From positions 434,001-498,000 of the forward strand of contig NZ_JADNRN010000003.1 in assembly GCF_015595035.1 (NCBI RefSeq): a stretch of 64,000 nucleotides of DNA, in the 5' to 3' direction. Position 1 is the stretch's first letter. Each line of letters opens with the position of its first letter. This document shows positions 46,759 to 57,076 of this stretch, piece by piece. The notes beneath the pieces are model-generated. The model searched no databases and was not told the origin of the DNA. It worked only from the letters and a program-made list of their open reading frames with translations. A program made the translations under genes and the position numbers. The stretch is from Marinibium conchae (GTDB taxonomy: Bacteria; Pseudomonadota; Gammaproteobacteria; Enterobacterales; Alteromonadaceae).

Positions 46759-47427
46759 TTACTTCAGGCTCAAGCTCATTCTAACGAAGTGCTGTGCTGT
46801 TGGCACGAATTGACTTTCACGCTCAACGTCAAACCCTGCTTTTAAATAACAGTAGAAAGCGGCTTGGTTGCTTTTTTCCACATCGAGCACAAGTTTATCT
46901 TTACCCATTTCCTTTGCTTTTTTGATAGCAAAATGAAGCAAGGTGGTCGCGAAACCCTTATGTCGACTTCCTTGCTCAACAGCTATGTGTCCTATGCATA
47001 ATTCATGCTCTTCTGGTGGTCGAAAACAAGCATCTAAATCTTGTTTGTTGCTGAGAAGGTGGGTTAGTTGAGATAGACTAAAGTGATGCTTTAATGCGCT
47101 TAAAGTGAAAGATTCAAACAGTTCAGGCATGGCATAGTGCCAAAGTGTGCAAATAGCGCGAGGCCCTAAATATGCTCCACTCGCTTCAGCTTTACTTGCG
47201 CTTAACTCGGGCGTTGAATAAACACCAAAATGCCGATTAGCGGAAAATTGTCCGTCGTCGAGAGCACAGGCAAAGCTAATAAAACTGAGCGCACTACGCT
47301 CGCCACCAAAAAGATAAGCCAACAAGCTTGGCTCAGAGGAAAAGATCAGCTTTGCAATGGTTTTGGAATCCTCAACAGAACATTCGCTCACCGATGACAG
47401 TCTGATTTCTTCGCTAGTTAATGGCAT
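46759..47427 (-). CDS. GNAT family acetyltransferase
   Basis: The protein has 222 residues from the ATG at 47427 (a TTG two codons earlier is also in frame). The acetyl-CoA loop QGSRHKGFATTLL and the C-terminal AAFYCYLKAGF are typical GNAT motifs A and B. The N-terminal part is long and unfamiliar. The substrate is unknown. It is convergent with the deacetylase gene. Confidence 0.8.
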   Translation of the reverse strand: MPLTSEEIRLSSVSECSVEDSKTIAKLIFSSEPSLLAYLFGGERSALSFISFACALDDGQFSANRHFGVYSTPELSASKAEASGAYLGPRAICTLWHYAMPELFESFTLSALKHHFSLSQLTHLLSNKQDLDACFRPPEEHELCIGHIAVEQGSRHKGFATTLLHFAIKKAKEMGKDKLVLDVEKSNQAAFYCYLKAGFDVERESQFVPTAQHFVRMSLSLK

Positions 47428-47465
47428 CGACAAAAGGGCCTAGTGTTGATCTGAGCGATAAACTA

Positions 47466-48125
47466 TTAGCCATTTTGCAGAAGCACTGGCACGTCGGCCT
47501 TGAGTTCTTCCATATCGCTAATAGCCAGTTCGCCAGGCAGGAGTTTGGGTTTAAAACGACCCACTACGTTGCCATCAGGGTTAATAACGACGATAGAAGC
47601 ACTGTGGTCAACTAAATAGTTGGGATTGTCACTACTTTCACTCATTGAATACATCATGCCCATGCTTCTAACGAGTGGAAAAAGCTGATCGTGAGAGCCA
47701 GTGCTAGCAACAAAATCAGCATTGAAAAAGTTGACATATTCATTGAGTCGCTCGGTAGTATCGCGCTTTGGATCAACCGATAGAAACCAGATTTGTAATG
47801 GCGTATTTGACTGTTGTGCCACCAACTCTGGATAAATTTTATTAACTTCACTCAAGGTAACGGGGCAAATATCGGGGCAAAAAGTATAGCCGACGAACGC
47901 AAGCGTCCATTTTCCAGTAAGATCTGCATTCGTCATTGTATTATTACGATGGTCAGTGAGCTCAAACTCACTCAATGCGCGAGCTTGAGGATACCAACTC
48001 ATGTATTTGGTTTGCTCGTTAAGTGCTTTGTCTTCAATTGACGGCGGTGCGATAGTTACCGCTAAGTACACACCCAATACCAAGGTAACGAGTGCTACTA
48101 GCCCAACTAGTTTATTCTGATTCAT
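47466..48125 (-). CDS. SCO family copper chaperone for cytochrome c oxidase
   Basis: The protein has 219 residues with one N-terminal membrane anchor (about 7-27) and a periplasmic thioredoxin-like domain with CPDICP (the CxxxC copper site) and a distal His (VDHSAS). Sco delivers copper to the CuA centre of subunit II. It is the last gene of the oxidase assembly cluster, downstream of the heme O synthase gene. Confidence 0.93.
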   Translation of the reverse strand: MNQNKLVGLVALVTLVLGVYLAVTIAPPSIEDKALNEQTKYMSWYPQARALSEFELTDHRNNTMTNADLTGKWTLAFVGYTFCPDICPVTLSEVNKIYPELVAQQSNTPLQIWFLSVDPKRDTTERLNEYVNFFNADFVASTGSHDQLFPLVRSMGMMYSMSESSDNPNYLVDHSASIVVINPDGNVVGRFKPKLLPGELAISDMEELKADVPVLLQNG

Positions 48126-48194
48126 TTTTGCGTATCCAAATGATGCTACTTTTTCAGTAAGTTGTCGGCAATACTATCAAGCAAAGAGTGTTAC

Positions 48195-49097
48195 CTACAA
48201 ATAGATATAGTGATCGGCAAGTAATACAACGAACAATATCATCAGATGTAGAATCGAAAACTTAAAAGTATCCATCGCCGTTGTGGCGGTAGGACGATAC
48301 TTCAGTTTTATTGCGTAATACATAAAGCCAGCATTTAAGAGGGTAGAACCAATCAAATAAATCAAACCGCTCATATCAACCAAGTAAGGTAGCGCACATA
48401 CAAGGCACATTAAGACGGTATAAAGCAGCACGCAAGTCTTTGTAAATTCAATGCCGTGAGTGACCGGTAACATTGGAATTTCGGCTTTCGCATAGTCTTT
48501 TTCACGATGTATTGCTAAGGCCCAAAAGTGTGGAGGTGTCCAGGTGAACACAATTAACACAAGCAACAAAGCATGAGCATGGATATCACCTGTTACTGCG
48601 GTCCAGCCCAACAAAGGCGGCGCGGCTCCAGCCAATCCACCGATCACGATATTTTGTGGCGTTGCTCGTTTTAAGTAAGAAGTATAGATAACAGCGTAAC
48701 CCACCAAGCTCGCAAGCGTTAACCAAGCGGTAAGCATATTCACAAACAAGGCCAATGAAACGAAGCCCATTAGGCCAATCACAAAGGCAAAAACTAATGC
48801 ACGTTGCGGAGAGACCTTGCCTTTCGCAACAGGACGATTAAACGTTCTGGCCATAACACTGTCAATTTTATGGTCGACAACATGATTGATTACAGCCGCA
48901 GATGATGAAAGAAGTCCAATACCCAACATTCCAAATACCAATACTTGAAGATCTATCCAAGTAGGCGTTGCCAAACACATGCCGACCAAAGCAGTCAGCA
49001 ATAAAAGCATGACTACACGAGGCTTGGTCATTTCATAGTAGTCTCGCCATGTGGCTTGATTTCGAATAGCTTTGGAAGCGATAGCTTGTTGGCTCAT
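48195..49097 (-). CDS. cyoE: Heme O synthase (protoheme IX farnesyltransferase)
   Basis: The protein has 300 residues of the UbiA prenyltransferase family with about nine membrane helices. The Asp-rich motifs NHVVDHKID (48-kb side) and REKDYAKAE mark the farnesyl diphosphate and heme sites. It attaches a farnesyl group to heme B, giving heme O, the substrate of the CtaA enzyme encoded just upstream. Also called ctaB. Confidence 0.94.
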   Translation of the reverse strand: MSQQAIASKAIRNQATWRDYYEMTKPRVVMLLLLTALVGMCLATPTWIDLQVLVFGMLGIGLLSSSAAVINHVVDHKIDSVMARTFNRPVAKGKVSPQRALVFAFVIGLMGFVSLALFVNMLTAWLTLASLVGYAVIYTSYLKRATPQNIVIGGLAGAAPPLLGWTAVTGDIHAHALLLVLIVFTWTPPHFWALAIHREKDYAKAEIPMLPVTHGIEFTKTCVLLYTVLMCLVCALPYLVDMSGLIYLIGSTLLNAGFMYYAIKLKYRPTATTAMDTFKFSILHLMILFVVLLADHYIYL

Positions 49098-49132
49098 TGG
49101 CTTCTCCTTTTATAATTTTGAGATCTTCTTGA

Positions 49133-50116
49133 TCAATATTTTCGATACATGGTGTAGGTGATCATCACCATCACCAAGAGCAAACAGGCAGCAACCGCAT
49201 TATGCATTGTAGCTACAACAAGCGGCAGGCTGTAAACCACATTGCTCACGCCAAGAATGACTTGTAAGCCAAGTACGAGTGTCATTGTTACCGCTAAACG
49301 CTTCATCAAACCAGAAGATGAGCGCTGATAAAGTAAAACGGCAAACCAACACAAATAGATAAAGGTGATGATCGCACCAATACGGTGAAAAACATGCATC
49401 GTCGCGCGCTCTTCGTAGTCATGCACACCAAATTCGTAATTTTCCGCTGCTGGCACACTAAAGGCCCCTGCAATATCCAAGTTGGAGAACCAATTACCTT
49501 CACAGATAGGCAATTCAGTGCAAGCAAGCGAGGCGTAGTTTGCGCTGGTCCAGCCCCCGAGAGCAATTTGCCATACAAGAATAACAATCCCAATACTGCC
49601 AAATTTAGCGAGCTGTCTTACTTGGGAGTCACCACCGGGAATTCGGTAGGGCGTTAAGCGTAAATAAAGTAAAAACAGACACGATATCACCGTGAAACCG
49701 CCCAAGAGGTGTGCCATTACAACCACCGGCAGCAAATTCAAAGTGACTGTCCACATGCCTAGCGCACCTTGAAAGCAAACGAGCAACAATAGTGCGAAAG
49801 GAAGCTTAATGGGGCCGTTAGCGCCTCGAAGTTTTTTGACAAGAGAGGCGATAAAAATAATCAGAATAAAGAAGCCTAAACCCGCAGCAAAATAGCGATG
49901 AATCATTTCATTCCACGCCTTTTCTGCTTCAACTGGTCGCTCTGGAAAAGCTTGATTCGCTTTTTCTACTAACTCCTCAGTTTGTGGCACAAGAAGAGTG
50001 CCATAACAACCCGGCCAGTCAGGGCAGCCAAGACCTGCATCAGTAAGACGAGTATATGCACCTAGTACGATAACAAATAGTGCTAAGAAAATACTAGCAA
50101 GCACTAAGTTCTTCAT
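49133..50116 (-). CDS. ctaA: Heme A synthase (COX15/CtaA)
   Basis: The protein has 327 residues with eight membrane helices in two four-helix halves. Conserved segments are GAYTRLTDAGLGCPDWPGCYG, here at 20-38, and the heme-ligand histidines in MIHRYFA and HVFHRIGA. It oxidises the methyl group of heme O to a formyl group, giving heme A. Its presence argues for an aa3-type oxidase. Confidence 0.94.
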   Translation of the reverse strand: MKNLVLASIFLALFVIVLGAYTRLTDAGLGCPDWPGCYGTLLVPQTEELVEKANQAFPERPVEAEKAWNEMIHRYFAAGLGFFILIIFIASLVKKLRGANGPIKLPFALLLLVCFQGALGMWTVTLNLLPVVVMAHLLGGFTVISCLFLLYLRLTPYRIPGGDSQVRQLAKFGSIGIVILVWQIALGGWTSANYASLACTELPICEGNWFSNLDIAGAFSVPAAENYEFGVHDYEERATMHVFHRIGAIITFIYLCWFAVLLYQRSSSGLMKRLAVTMTLVLGLQVILGVSNVVYSLPLVVATMHNAVAACLLLVMVMITYTMYRKY

Positions 50117-50130
50117 TTTACAAGTTCCCG

Positions 50131-50709
50131 TTAGCCAATCCGTGATAGTTTCAACAATTTTTTGAGGTCGGCCAAAATGTCACGGCTATCCATAATTGCT
50201 TGTTCGCGCTCTAGTGTTAGCTCATATTTAAGAACCACATTTCCCAGAGTGTCTACAATGAAAATACCATTATTACCCACAGCATTAAACAATTTATTAA
50301 CATTTTTTGAATCTAAGTTTAACACTTGTCCGAAATTGTTGACGCTTAGGTTATCTACAGCTTTTGCATCACTGCTTTCAGTAACAAGAAACAGGGCGTC
50401 GACTCTGTCCATTTCGCGCCCGACAGCTTTGCGTACCTGACTTATGCTGAAAACCGCGTTTTCACAAGCAATGTCACAAGTGTTTGGCACGGTGTAAAGT
50501 AGCTTCCAATGCGGTTCGGCACTTTTGTTGGCAAGTATGCTACTGGCGTCGATAATCGGGTCGAGCAAGATACCGCGATTAGTAGAGCCTTTGTTGAACC
50601 AATCATTCTCCAAGGCAAATTTGGCTAATATTACAGGAAGAATGAACACCACAATTAAGGCGATGATAGTGAACTTTTTTGACTTTGCCTTAGCGCTATT
50701 TTCTTGCAT
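50131..50709 (-). CDS. Cytochrome c oxidase-associated transmembrane protein
   Basis: The protein has 192 residues with one N-terminal membrane helix (about 12-31), then a periplasmic domain with a Cys pair in NTCDIACENAV. The layout and position resemble proteins of unknown function found between surf1 and ctaA in gammaproteobacterial oxidase clusters. The Cys pair and the fold resemble a thioredoxin-like or Sco-like domain, so a role in oxidase assembly is plausible but unproved. It overlaps surf1 by 14 bases. Confidence 0.78.
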   Translation of the reverse strand: MQENSAKAKSKKFTIIALIVVFILPVILAKFALENDWFNKGSTNRGILLDPIIDASSILANKSAEPHWKLLYTVPNTCDIACENAVFSISQVRKAVGREMDRVDALFLVTESSDAKAVDNLSVNNFGQVLNLDSKNVNKLFNAVGNNGIFIVDTLGNVVLKYELTLEREQAIMDSRDILADLKKLLKLSRIG

Positions 50710-51565
50710 TTTGATCCTCTTTATTATTTTTAGAATGAAGTAGTTTGAGTACGCTTAGTAGATAAATAGTGAGTGCAGCTATGCCCAAACCAAACCATTG
50801 AACAGCGTAACCAAGGTGCTTTTCTGGCGCCATTACAACTGGCTGCCAATCGCGAACGAAGCTTGATTCGGGGTTAGGGTTAATATTAACGATGTAAGGC
50901 AGTAGCTTTTGCTCAGAGTGAATACCGAGATGCCTCTCTACCTCTGCCATGTTAAGTTGTTGCAGAACGGCTGGGAAGATACCGTAACGCGTATTAGTTT
51001 CGCTCACCATTTTATTATTCGATGGGTATTTTACCACGCCCGCTATGAGCACTGACTCTGGCAAATGATCAATACCATGGGTAGGTCTTGGTATGTCTAC
51101 AGGACTGCTTAATAGCTCAAGTTCTGACGCAGAGAGGCTAGGTAATTTACTTCGGCTTCCTCGCGGCCCAACACCTTGTATCCAACCTAAATTAACTAAA
51201 ATAAAGGTTTCATTAAGCATATTGTTGCTGTTATCGAGTTGTACCGGCAAGATGATCTCGTAACCCACCTTGCCTTGATATATTTTGTTGTCGATATAAA
51301 ACAGCTGTTGCGACTTGCTTTTACCAGTAAAGCTAATAGGGAAGTCTTGTAGCTCGTTAGCTTTACTAGGCAAGCTATTTTGAAGCAACAGTTTATTCAG
51401 CTCTTGTGGACTAAGGGCCTTATTTTGCTTACGTTCCTCAATTTGCGAAAGGCGGATGTCTTTTTCGACTTTTCGATCTAATTGCCATAGCCCTAAGCCA
51501 AACATGATGACAACACACATCAAAGTGATTAAGGTAGGTATTAGAGGTAAATTGCGAAGCCACAT
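50696..51565 (-). CDS. SURF1 family oxidase assembly protein
   Basis: The protein has 289 residues with two membrane helices near the ends (about 9-27 and 255-275) and a periplasmic domain between. Family segments are LGLWQLDRKVEK near the start, FILVNLGWI in the middle and YAVQWFGLGI at the end. SURF1 helps insert heme A into subunit I. It overlaps the following gene, which shows coupling in the cluster. Confidence 0.92.
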   Translation of the reverse strand: MWLRNLPLIPTLITLMCVVIMFGLGLWQLDRKVEKDIRLSQIEERKQNKALSPQELNKLLLQNSLPSKANELQDFPISFTGKSKSQQLFYIDNKIYQGKVGYEIILPVQLDNSNNMLNETFILVNLGWIQGVGPRGSRSKLPSLSASELELLSSPVDIPRPTHGIDHLPESVLIAGVVKYPSNNKMVSETNTRYGIFPAVLQQLNMAEVERHLGIHSEQKLLPYIVNINPNPESSFVRDWQPVVMAPEKHLGYAVQWFGLGIAALTIYLLSVLKLLHSKNNKEDQNARK

Positions 51566-51635
51566 AAGCGTAAGTAAACCTTAGAAATCCTTGTCATCCC
51601 TTAGGGATTAATGCAACAACTGCAGGAGAGCAAGC

Positions 51636-51878
51636 GTGTTAATAGTTAAAATAGTGATTGCTGGTTTATTAATCTTTATGGTTTTCAGCTTATTTAAAGC
51701 CATGATGATCATGATAAAAAATGAACAAAGCGAAAACATGAGTAAATATATTGGTAGACGCGTTCTTGCCTCAGCGTTGATCATCGGGTTAATACTGCTT
51801 GCTGTTGCAACAGGTATTATCGAACCAAACCCTTCACCCTATCCGACCCAAGCGACGACGAGTTCGAGCGTTAACTAG
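51636..51878 (+). CDS. DUF2909 small twin-helix membrane protein
   Basis: The protein has 80 residues and begins with GTG supported by GGAG (51625-51628). Two membrane helices (about 2-24 and 41-62) flank a short loop, as in DUF2909/twin transmembrane proteins that accompany oxidase genes in gammaproteobacteria. It lies on the opposite strand between surf1 and coxC. Function unknown. Confidence 0.85.
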   Translation: MLIVKIVIAGLLIFMVFSLFKAMMIMIKNEQSENMSKYIGRRVLASALIIGLILLAVATGIIEPNPSPYPTQATTSSSVN

Positions 51879-51887
51879 CGCATTATA

Positions 51888-51918
51888 TGGGCTAGCAAGA
51901 ACATCGCTTGCTAGCCCA
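51888..51918. terminator. Strong hairpin between convergent DUF2909 and coxC genes
   Basis: Perfect 11-bp stem GGGCTAGCAAG (51889-51899) / CTTGCTAGCCC (51907-51917) around a 7-base loop. There is no U tract on the transcript side in either direction, so intrinsic termination would be weak. The hairpin may instead protect mRNA 3' ends. Confidence 0.6.
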
Positions 51919-51936
51919 AAAAGTCCTTACCTTCGT

Positions 51937-52836
51937 CTACAGAATATACACAAAGAAAAACAACATTACCCAGACAACATCTACAAAGTGCCAATACCAG
52001 CTACCTGCCTGAAACGCGAAATGCTCTTTGGGACTAAAGTGCCCTTTTAATACCCTAAAAAACAATACAATCAATATAATTGTGCCTAAGGTAACGTGCA
52101 AACCGTGGAAGCCGGTGAGCAAAAAGAAGGTATTGCCGTAAACACCGGAATCCAGTGTGAGATCTAAGTCTCTGTAGGCATGAATATATTCTTGACCTTG
52201 TAATACGATAAATATCGAGCCCAAAACGATAGTAGCAGCAAGTAACCAAATTAACTGCTTTCGCTTATCCTTTTCCAAGCCTACATGGGCAAAATGGAGA
52301 GTGACTGACGATGCTAACAATAATGCAGTATTAATGAGCGGAAGACCTGTCCAAGGCATTGCTTGTGTTGAGGGCTCGCCGGTAGTAATAGCATCTGCTG
52401 GAGTAACTAATAGAGGCCATGTTGCTTGAAAGCCATTCCACAATACTTCGTTCGTTGATGCGTTATTCGACGCGCCTCCTAACCAAGGAATGGCAATGGC
52501 ACGAGCATAAAATAATGCACCAAAGAAGGCTGCAAAAAACATCACCTCAGAGAAGATAAACCACGCCATCCCCTGACGGTATGAACGCCCAAGTTGTGCG
52601 CTATATAGGCCACTCATAGATTCATCGATCTGGTTTTTAAACCAACCGGTGATCATGACCAGTAGGAGCGCTAAACCAGCCAATAAGATATAAAACCCAT
52701 AACCATCTTTGTCTTTGGTACTTTCAATTACGTAGTTACCTGCACCAACTGCAATTAGAAAGAGCGCGACTGCGCCCACAATCGGCCAGACGCTTTGTTC
52801 GGGCACATAATACTTTTGATACTCTTCTTGAGCCAT
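51937..52836 (-). CDS. coxC: Cytochrome c oxidase subunit III
   Basis: The protein has 299 residues from the ATG at 52836, which has GGAG eight bases upstream. A start four codons earlier would overlap ctaG. It has about seven membrane helices. The typical GQEYIHAYRDL, FFLLTGFHGLHV and WYWHFVDVVWVMLFF segments are all present. It forms the inner-membrane oxidase with CoxA and CoxB. Also called ctaE. Confidence 0.95.
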   Translation of the reverse strand: MAQEEYQKYYVPEQSVWPIVGAVALFLIAVGAGNYVIESTKDKDGYGFYILLAGLALLLVMITGWFKNQIDESMSGLYSAQLGRSYRQGMAWFIFSEVMFFAAFFGALFYARAIAIPWLGGASNNASTNEVLWNGFQATWPLLVTPADAITTGEPSTQAMPWTGLPLINTALLLASSVTLHFAHVGLEKDKRKQLIWLLAATIVLGSIFIVLQGQEYIHAYRDLDLTLDSGVYGNTFFLLTGFHGLHVTLGTIILIVLFFRVLKGHFSPKEHFAFQAGSWYWHFVDVVWVMLFFFVYIL

Positions 52837-52837
52837 T

Positions 52838-53500
52838 TTATTCTCCATTAGCTGTTGTCATGGCGACGTCAACAGCGGGTTGTACTTTGGCAGATATGTC
52901 ATACAGGGTATATTGCAAAGTAAATACACTAATATCTTTGGGTAATTGCGGGTCAACATAAAATTTCATCGGCATAAGCGCTTCATCACCCGCTTTTAAA
53001 GGCTGGTGTTGAAAGCAAAAACACTCGGTTTTATTAACATAAAGTGCTGCCGTGCCAGGTGACACAGACGGTATTGCCTGAGCGATAATGTCACGCGAGG
53101 TAGGATTACGCACAAAAAATGCAACCTCACTCATTTCACCCGGATGTACACGAACCTCAGCGGTCTGGGCAGTAAACTCCCAAGGCATCCCCGAATGCGT
53201 TCGGGTAATGAACTCTACCTTTATCGTACGCGATTCATCTATTTCGACAGCTTCATAAACTGCGGCTTGATCTGAGGTCTTCCCATTAATTCCGGTTAAA
53301 TCACAAAACACATCGTATAAAGGCACAAGTGCGAAGCTGAAACCCAACATGCCAACAACAACAAACGCCAGCTTCTTAACTGTGCGCATATTTTCAGCCG
53401 CAATCTGCTCTCGCGTTTTATGGCTAGGGTTTACAGAGTTAGTAGCCTCCGAGCCTTCTAGCCCTTGCTGTTGATGTTGAGTGTTGTTGTTTTCAGTCAT
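52838..53500 (-). CDS. ctaG: Cytochrome c oxidase assembly protein CtaG/Cox11
   Basis: The protein has 220 residues: a hydrophilic N-terminal tail of about 45 residues, one membrane helix (about 47-66), then a periplasmic domain with the copper-binding CFCFQ motif. Cox11 supplies copper to the CuB centre of subunit I. The position between coxA and coxC is the usual one. Confidence 0.94.
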   Translation of the reverse strand: MTENNNTQHQQQGLEGSEATNSVNPSHKTREQIAAENMRTVKKLAFVVVGMLGFSFALVPLYDVFCDLTGINGKTSDQAAVYEAVEIDESRTIKVEFITRTHSGMPWEFTAQTAEVRVHPGEMSEVAFFVRNPTSRDIIAQAIPSVSPGTAALYVNKTECFCFQHQPLKAGDEALMPMKFYVDPQLPKDISVFTLQYTLYDISAKVQPAVDVAMTTANGE

Positions 53501-53543
53501 GGTGTTTCCGCGTGCCCTTATAAAAGCTATCGCCTGAAGTGAA

Positions 53544-55163
53544 TTACTTCACCACAGGCGGTGTTTCAAATGTGTGATAGGGAGCTGGTGATGGAATTTC
53601 CCATTCCAAACCTTCTGCGCCCTCCCAAACTTGGTCAGACACTGGCTCACCTTGCTTTTTGCAAGCCTTGATAATTAACACAAGAAAAATAAGCTGAGAA
53701 AGACCAAAGGCAAAACCACCAATACTGATCCACTTGTTGAAGTCGGCAAACTGCAGTGCATAATCCGGAATACGGCGAGGCATACCTGCAAGGCCAACAA
53801 AGTGCATGGGGAAGAACAGCACATTGACCGAGATTAATGAACACCAAAAATGCCACTTCGCCAATGTTACATCGAACATCTTCCCAGTCCATTTAGGCAA
53901 CCAATAATAAACGGCAGCCATAATTGAGAACACCGCCCCTGTGACTAACACATAGTGAAAGTGGGCAACAACAAAGTAGGTATCATGATACTGGAAATCT
54001 ACCGGTGTAATCGCCAACATAAGGCCCGACAAGCCGCCGATGGTAAATAGTACAATGAAGGCAATGGCGAACATCATAGGCACTTCAAAGGTCAGTGAGC
54101 CACGCCACATAGTTGCCACCCAGTTAAACACTTTTACACCTGTGGGAACCGAGATAAGCATAGTAGCAAACATGAAGAACATTTCAGCCGCCACTGGCAT
54201 GCCTGTTGTGAACATGTGATGCGCCCAAACGATAAAAGACAACAGTGCGATTGACGCCGTTGCATATACCATAGAGGCGTAGCCAAATAGTTTTTTCCGC
54301 GAGAATGTTGGCACAATCGCAGATATGATGCCAAAAGCAGGCAGGATCATAATGTAAACTTCAGGATGACCAAAGAACCAAAAGATATGCTGGAACATAA
54401 CTGGATCGCCACCGCCAGCTGCATCAAAGAAACTCGTACCGAAATATTTATCGGTGAGAACCATGGTAACGGCGCCAGCAAGCACAGGCATTACTGCAAT
54501 AAGTAAGAAAGCAGTAATTAACCATGTCCATACAAACAAGGGCATTTTCATGTAGGTCATACCAGGAGCGCGCATATTAAGGATTGTTACAACAACGTTG
54601 ATTGCGCCCATAATGGATGAAATACCCATAATGTGTACCGAAAACACAAATAAGGCAGTACTATCGTTACTATATTGTGTAGAGAGTGGCGCGTAGAATG
54701 TCCAACCGAAACCTGGGCCGCCACCTTCCATGAAGAGTGAAGACAGTAATATAAGAAAGGCAAATGGTAGTATCCAAAAACTCCAGTTATTCATTCTAGG
54801 AAGTGCCATATCTGGCGCACCAATCATCATTGGCACTAACCAGTTTGCTAAGCCAGTGAAGGCTGGCATAACCGCACCAAACACCATAATCAGACCGTGA
54901 ACGGTAGTCATTTGGTTAAAGAATTCAGGATTGACAATTTGCTGACCGGGCTGAAATAGTTCCGCTCGAATGACCATTGCCATTGCGCCGCCCACCAAAA
55001 ACATAATGAAGGCGAACCATAAATATAAGGTACCTATGTCTTTATGGTTTGTAGTGAGCAACCACCGACTTAGACCTGTTGGAATGTGATGCTCATGATG
55101 CTCATCGTGATGTTGGCCATCAGCGTGAGTGTCTTGTGTATTTGTAGCTGTTTCAGTACTCAT
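53544..55163 (-). CDS. coxA: Cytochrome c oxidase subunit I
   Basis: The protein has 539 residues with twelve membrane helices and a His-rich N-terminal tail. Heme and copper ligands are visible in [25 protein letters not shown] (with the cross-linked His-Tyr), WAHHMFTTG and [11 protein letters not shown]. Heme A synthase in the same cluster supports an aa3 type. It is the catalytic subunit that reduces oxygen and pumps protons. Also called ctaD. Confidence 0.97.
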   Translation of the reverse strand: MSTETATNTQDTHADGQHHDEHHEHHIPTGLSRWLLTTNHKDIGTLYLWFAFIMFLVGGAMAMVIRAELFQPGQQIVNPEFFNQMTTVHGLIMVFGAVMPAFTGLANWLVPMMIGAPDMALPRMNNWSFWILPFAFLILLSSLFMEGGGPGFGWTFYAPLSTQYSNDSTALFVFSVHIMGISSIMGAINVVVTILNMRAPGMTYMKMPLFVWTWLITAFLLIAVMPVLAGAVTMVLTDKYFGTSFFDAAGGGDPVMFQHIFWFFGHPEVYIMILPAFGIISAIVPTFSRKKLFGYASMVYATASIALLSFIVWAHHMFTTGMPVAAEMFFMFATMLISVPTGVKVFNWVATMWRGSLTFEVPMMFAIAFIVLFTIGGLSGLMLAITPVDFQYHDTYFVVAHFHYVLVTGAVFSIMAAVYYWLPKWTGKMFDVTLAKWHFWCSLISVNVLFFPMHFVGLAGMPRRIPDYALQFADFNKWISIGGFAFGLSQLIFLVLIIKACKKQGEPVSDQVWEGAEGLEWEIPSPAPYHTFETPPVVK

Positions 55164-55175
55164 TATGATGACCTC

Positions 55176-56324
55176 CTATTTGCCGTTAATAAATGCGTTA
55201 ACGTCTTTAGCTTGGACCATATCGCCGGTGTTGTTCCCCCAAGCGTTTCGCTCGTAAGTGACAACGGCTGCAATTTCAGACATTGTTAACTGCTTACCAA
55301 AAGCTGGCATGTTGTTTTTACCATTAATGATGTAGTCGATATGAGCTGGAATATTTTGCTTCTCTAGTGCAATCGCACTGCCTTTCAATGCAGGGAAAGT
55401 AGGCGGTAGCCCTTCTCCATTTGGTTGATGGCAAGCCACACAGGCTGTGTTATATACTCTTTCACCCTGAGTCATGAGCTCGTCCATACTCATATTGAGT
55501 GCAAGTAAGCGCTGCTCTTCGGCTTTTGCTTCGATTGCGGCAAGTTCTTGCGCTTTTATCCAAGCCTCATACTCGGCAGGCTCTTTTGCTATAACAACAA
55601 CCGGCATAAAGCCATGGTCTTTGCCACAAAGTTCAGCACATTGGCCACGGTAGATCCCAGGTTCATTAACGTTTGTCCATGCTTCATTAATAAAACCAGG
55701 GTTGGCGTCTTTTTTAACAGCGAAATCCGGTACCCACCATGAATGAATAACGTCATCTGAGGTTATTAAGAAACGTACTTTCTTGCCGGTAGGAATAACC
55801 AATGGGCGATCAACTTCAAGGAGATAGTTCTCGCCTTTTTCAAATTTATTTTGAATTTGCTCGCGCTGGGTCGCCATCAATGAGAAAAATTCAACTTCTG
55901 GATTGTCCTGATACTTGTAGTGCCACTTCCATTGAGAACCCGTGACAAGAATGGTCACCTCAGATTCAGTGGTATCTTCCATTGCCATGAGTGTTTGCGC
56001 AGCAGGCCATGCCATAGCAATGAGTATAATAAATGGGATTACAGTCCAGAGAACTTCGACCTTCACATTTTCATGAAAATTGGCAGGTTTTGCACCTCTT
56101 GATTTACGATGCATTACCATTGAATAAAACATGATGCCAAACACCACCACACCAATAACGACACAAATCCAAAACATTAACATGTGCAAGTCGTATACTT
56201 GAGCACTTATGTCGGTAACGCCTTCACGTAGATTAACGTCAGATCTTTCTGCAGCAGTCGTCGCGATTGCCGAATTGCTAAGCGCGAGCATTGCGCTTAC
56301 AAGCAATGTTGATATTCGCTTCAC
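55176..56324 (-). CDS. coxB: Cytochrome c oxidase subunit II with C-terminal cytochrome c domain
   Basis: The protein has 382 residues and starts at GTG (56324), with AAGGAG seven bases upstream. Signal peptide, two membrane helices (about 45-70 and 90-112), CuA domain with His194, Cys229, Glu231, Cys233, His237 and Met240, then a linker and a cytochrome c domain (CVACH at 295-299, Met339). It is a caa3-like subunit: electrons from cytochrome c can pass through its own heme. It is the first gene of the oxidase operon. Also called ctaC. Confidence 0.96.
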   Translation of the reverse strand: MKRISTLLVSAMLALSNSAIATTAAERSDVNLREGVTDISAQVYDLHMLMFWICVVIGVVVFGIMFYSMVMHRKSRGAKPANFHENVKVEVLWTVIPFIILIAMAWPAAQTLMAMEDTTESEVTILVTGSQWKWHYKYQDNPEVEFFSLMATQREQIQNKFEKGENYLLEVDRPLVIPTGKKVRFLITSDDVIHSWWVPDFAVKKDANPGFINEAWTNVNEPGIYRGQCAELCGKDHGFMPVVVIAKEPAEYEAWIKAQELAAIEAKAEEQRLLALNMSMDELMTQGERVYNTACVACHQPNGEGLPPTFPALKGSAIALEKQNIPAHIDYIINGKNNMPAFGKQLTMSEIAAVVTYERNAWGNNTGDMVQAKDVNAFINGK

Positions 56325-56687
56325 TGTGATACTCCTTCACGGTTTTTCTTCCATCAGATTGCTTTTAATTGTTCAGAAAACACACTCTAATGTAAATTTA
56401 TTGTTATTAGCTTTAACGCAATGTAAATCAATGTATAACTATTAAACAAAGTCCCTACTTAGTCTAGTGTTTTTTTGATATTCGTAAGAAAAAATTACTA
56501 GGGATTGGTTTTTAACAAGCAGAAAAAGCTGATGAAAATATTCTGATTTTCTTTATTGGACTTTTTTGACAAGCTTTATGAAATAAAAGCCAAATTTTGG
56601 ATGCTATTGCTGTATCGAGAAAGTGGTAATCACGGGGTCGCTTGAATATACTTAGTTTTCATTTTGCGCAACTAGGCTACTGTTCTC
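56325..56687. other. Divergent promoter region upstream of the oxidase operon
   Basis: The region is 363 AT-rich bases with no gene. It must hold the promoter of the coxB operon on the minus strand and that of the NIPSNAP gene on the plus strand. I could not assign a convincing -35/-10 pair or a clear regulator palindrome. Confidence 0.5.
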
Positions 56688-56993
56688 ATGATCACCTGCT
56701 ATTTGAAATACATCATTAACCCCGCAGAAATTAATGCCTTCGAAAGGTATGTCAAGGCATGGATCCCCTTAGTGAACAAATTTGGCGGGCAGCATCACGG
56801 CTATTTTTTACCTTATGAAGGTGCTAATAACCTTGCCTATGCGATGTTTAGTTTCGCTAGCCTTGCCGAATATGAAAGATATAGAGAAAAAATTAAATCT
56901 GACAACGACTGTATTGCAGCGTTTCGCCTAGCCGAAGAGAGCCAATGTATTGTGAGCTACGAAAGAAGCTTTATGAGACCGGTGTTTGAGTAA
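56688..56993 (+). CDS. NIPSNAP family protein
   Basis: The protein has 101 residues. It is a dimeric ferredoxin-like fold of the NIPSNAP/DUF1330-like type: CYLKYIINPAEINAFERYVKAW, with the characteristic GGQHHGYFLPYEG and YERYREKIK segments. It is soluble, with no signal peptide. Bacterial members are of unknown function. It stands alone between the oxidase operon and lexA. Confidence 0.85.
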   Translation: MITCYLKYIINPAEINAFERYVKAWIPLVNKFGGQHHGYFLPYEGANNLAYAMFSFASLAEYERYREKIKSDNDCIAAFRLAEESQCIVSYERSFMRPVFE

Positions 56994-57076
56994 GACGATA
57001 ATTTGCGCTATTTAGTTTAGAGAGTAAGCCTGCGCAAGAACTACGCAAGCTTAACAGGGTATTATTACGCCCAGCA

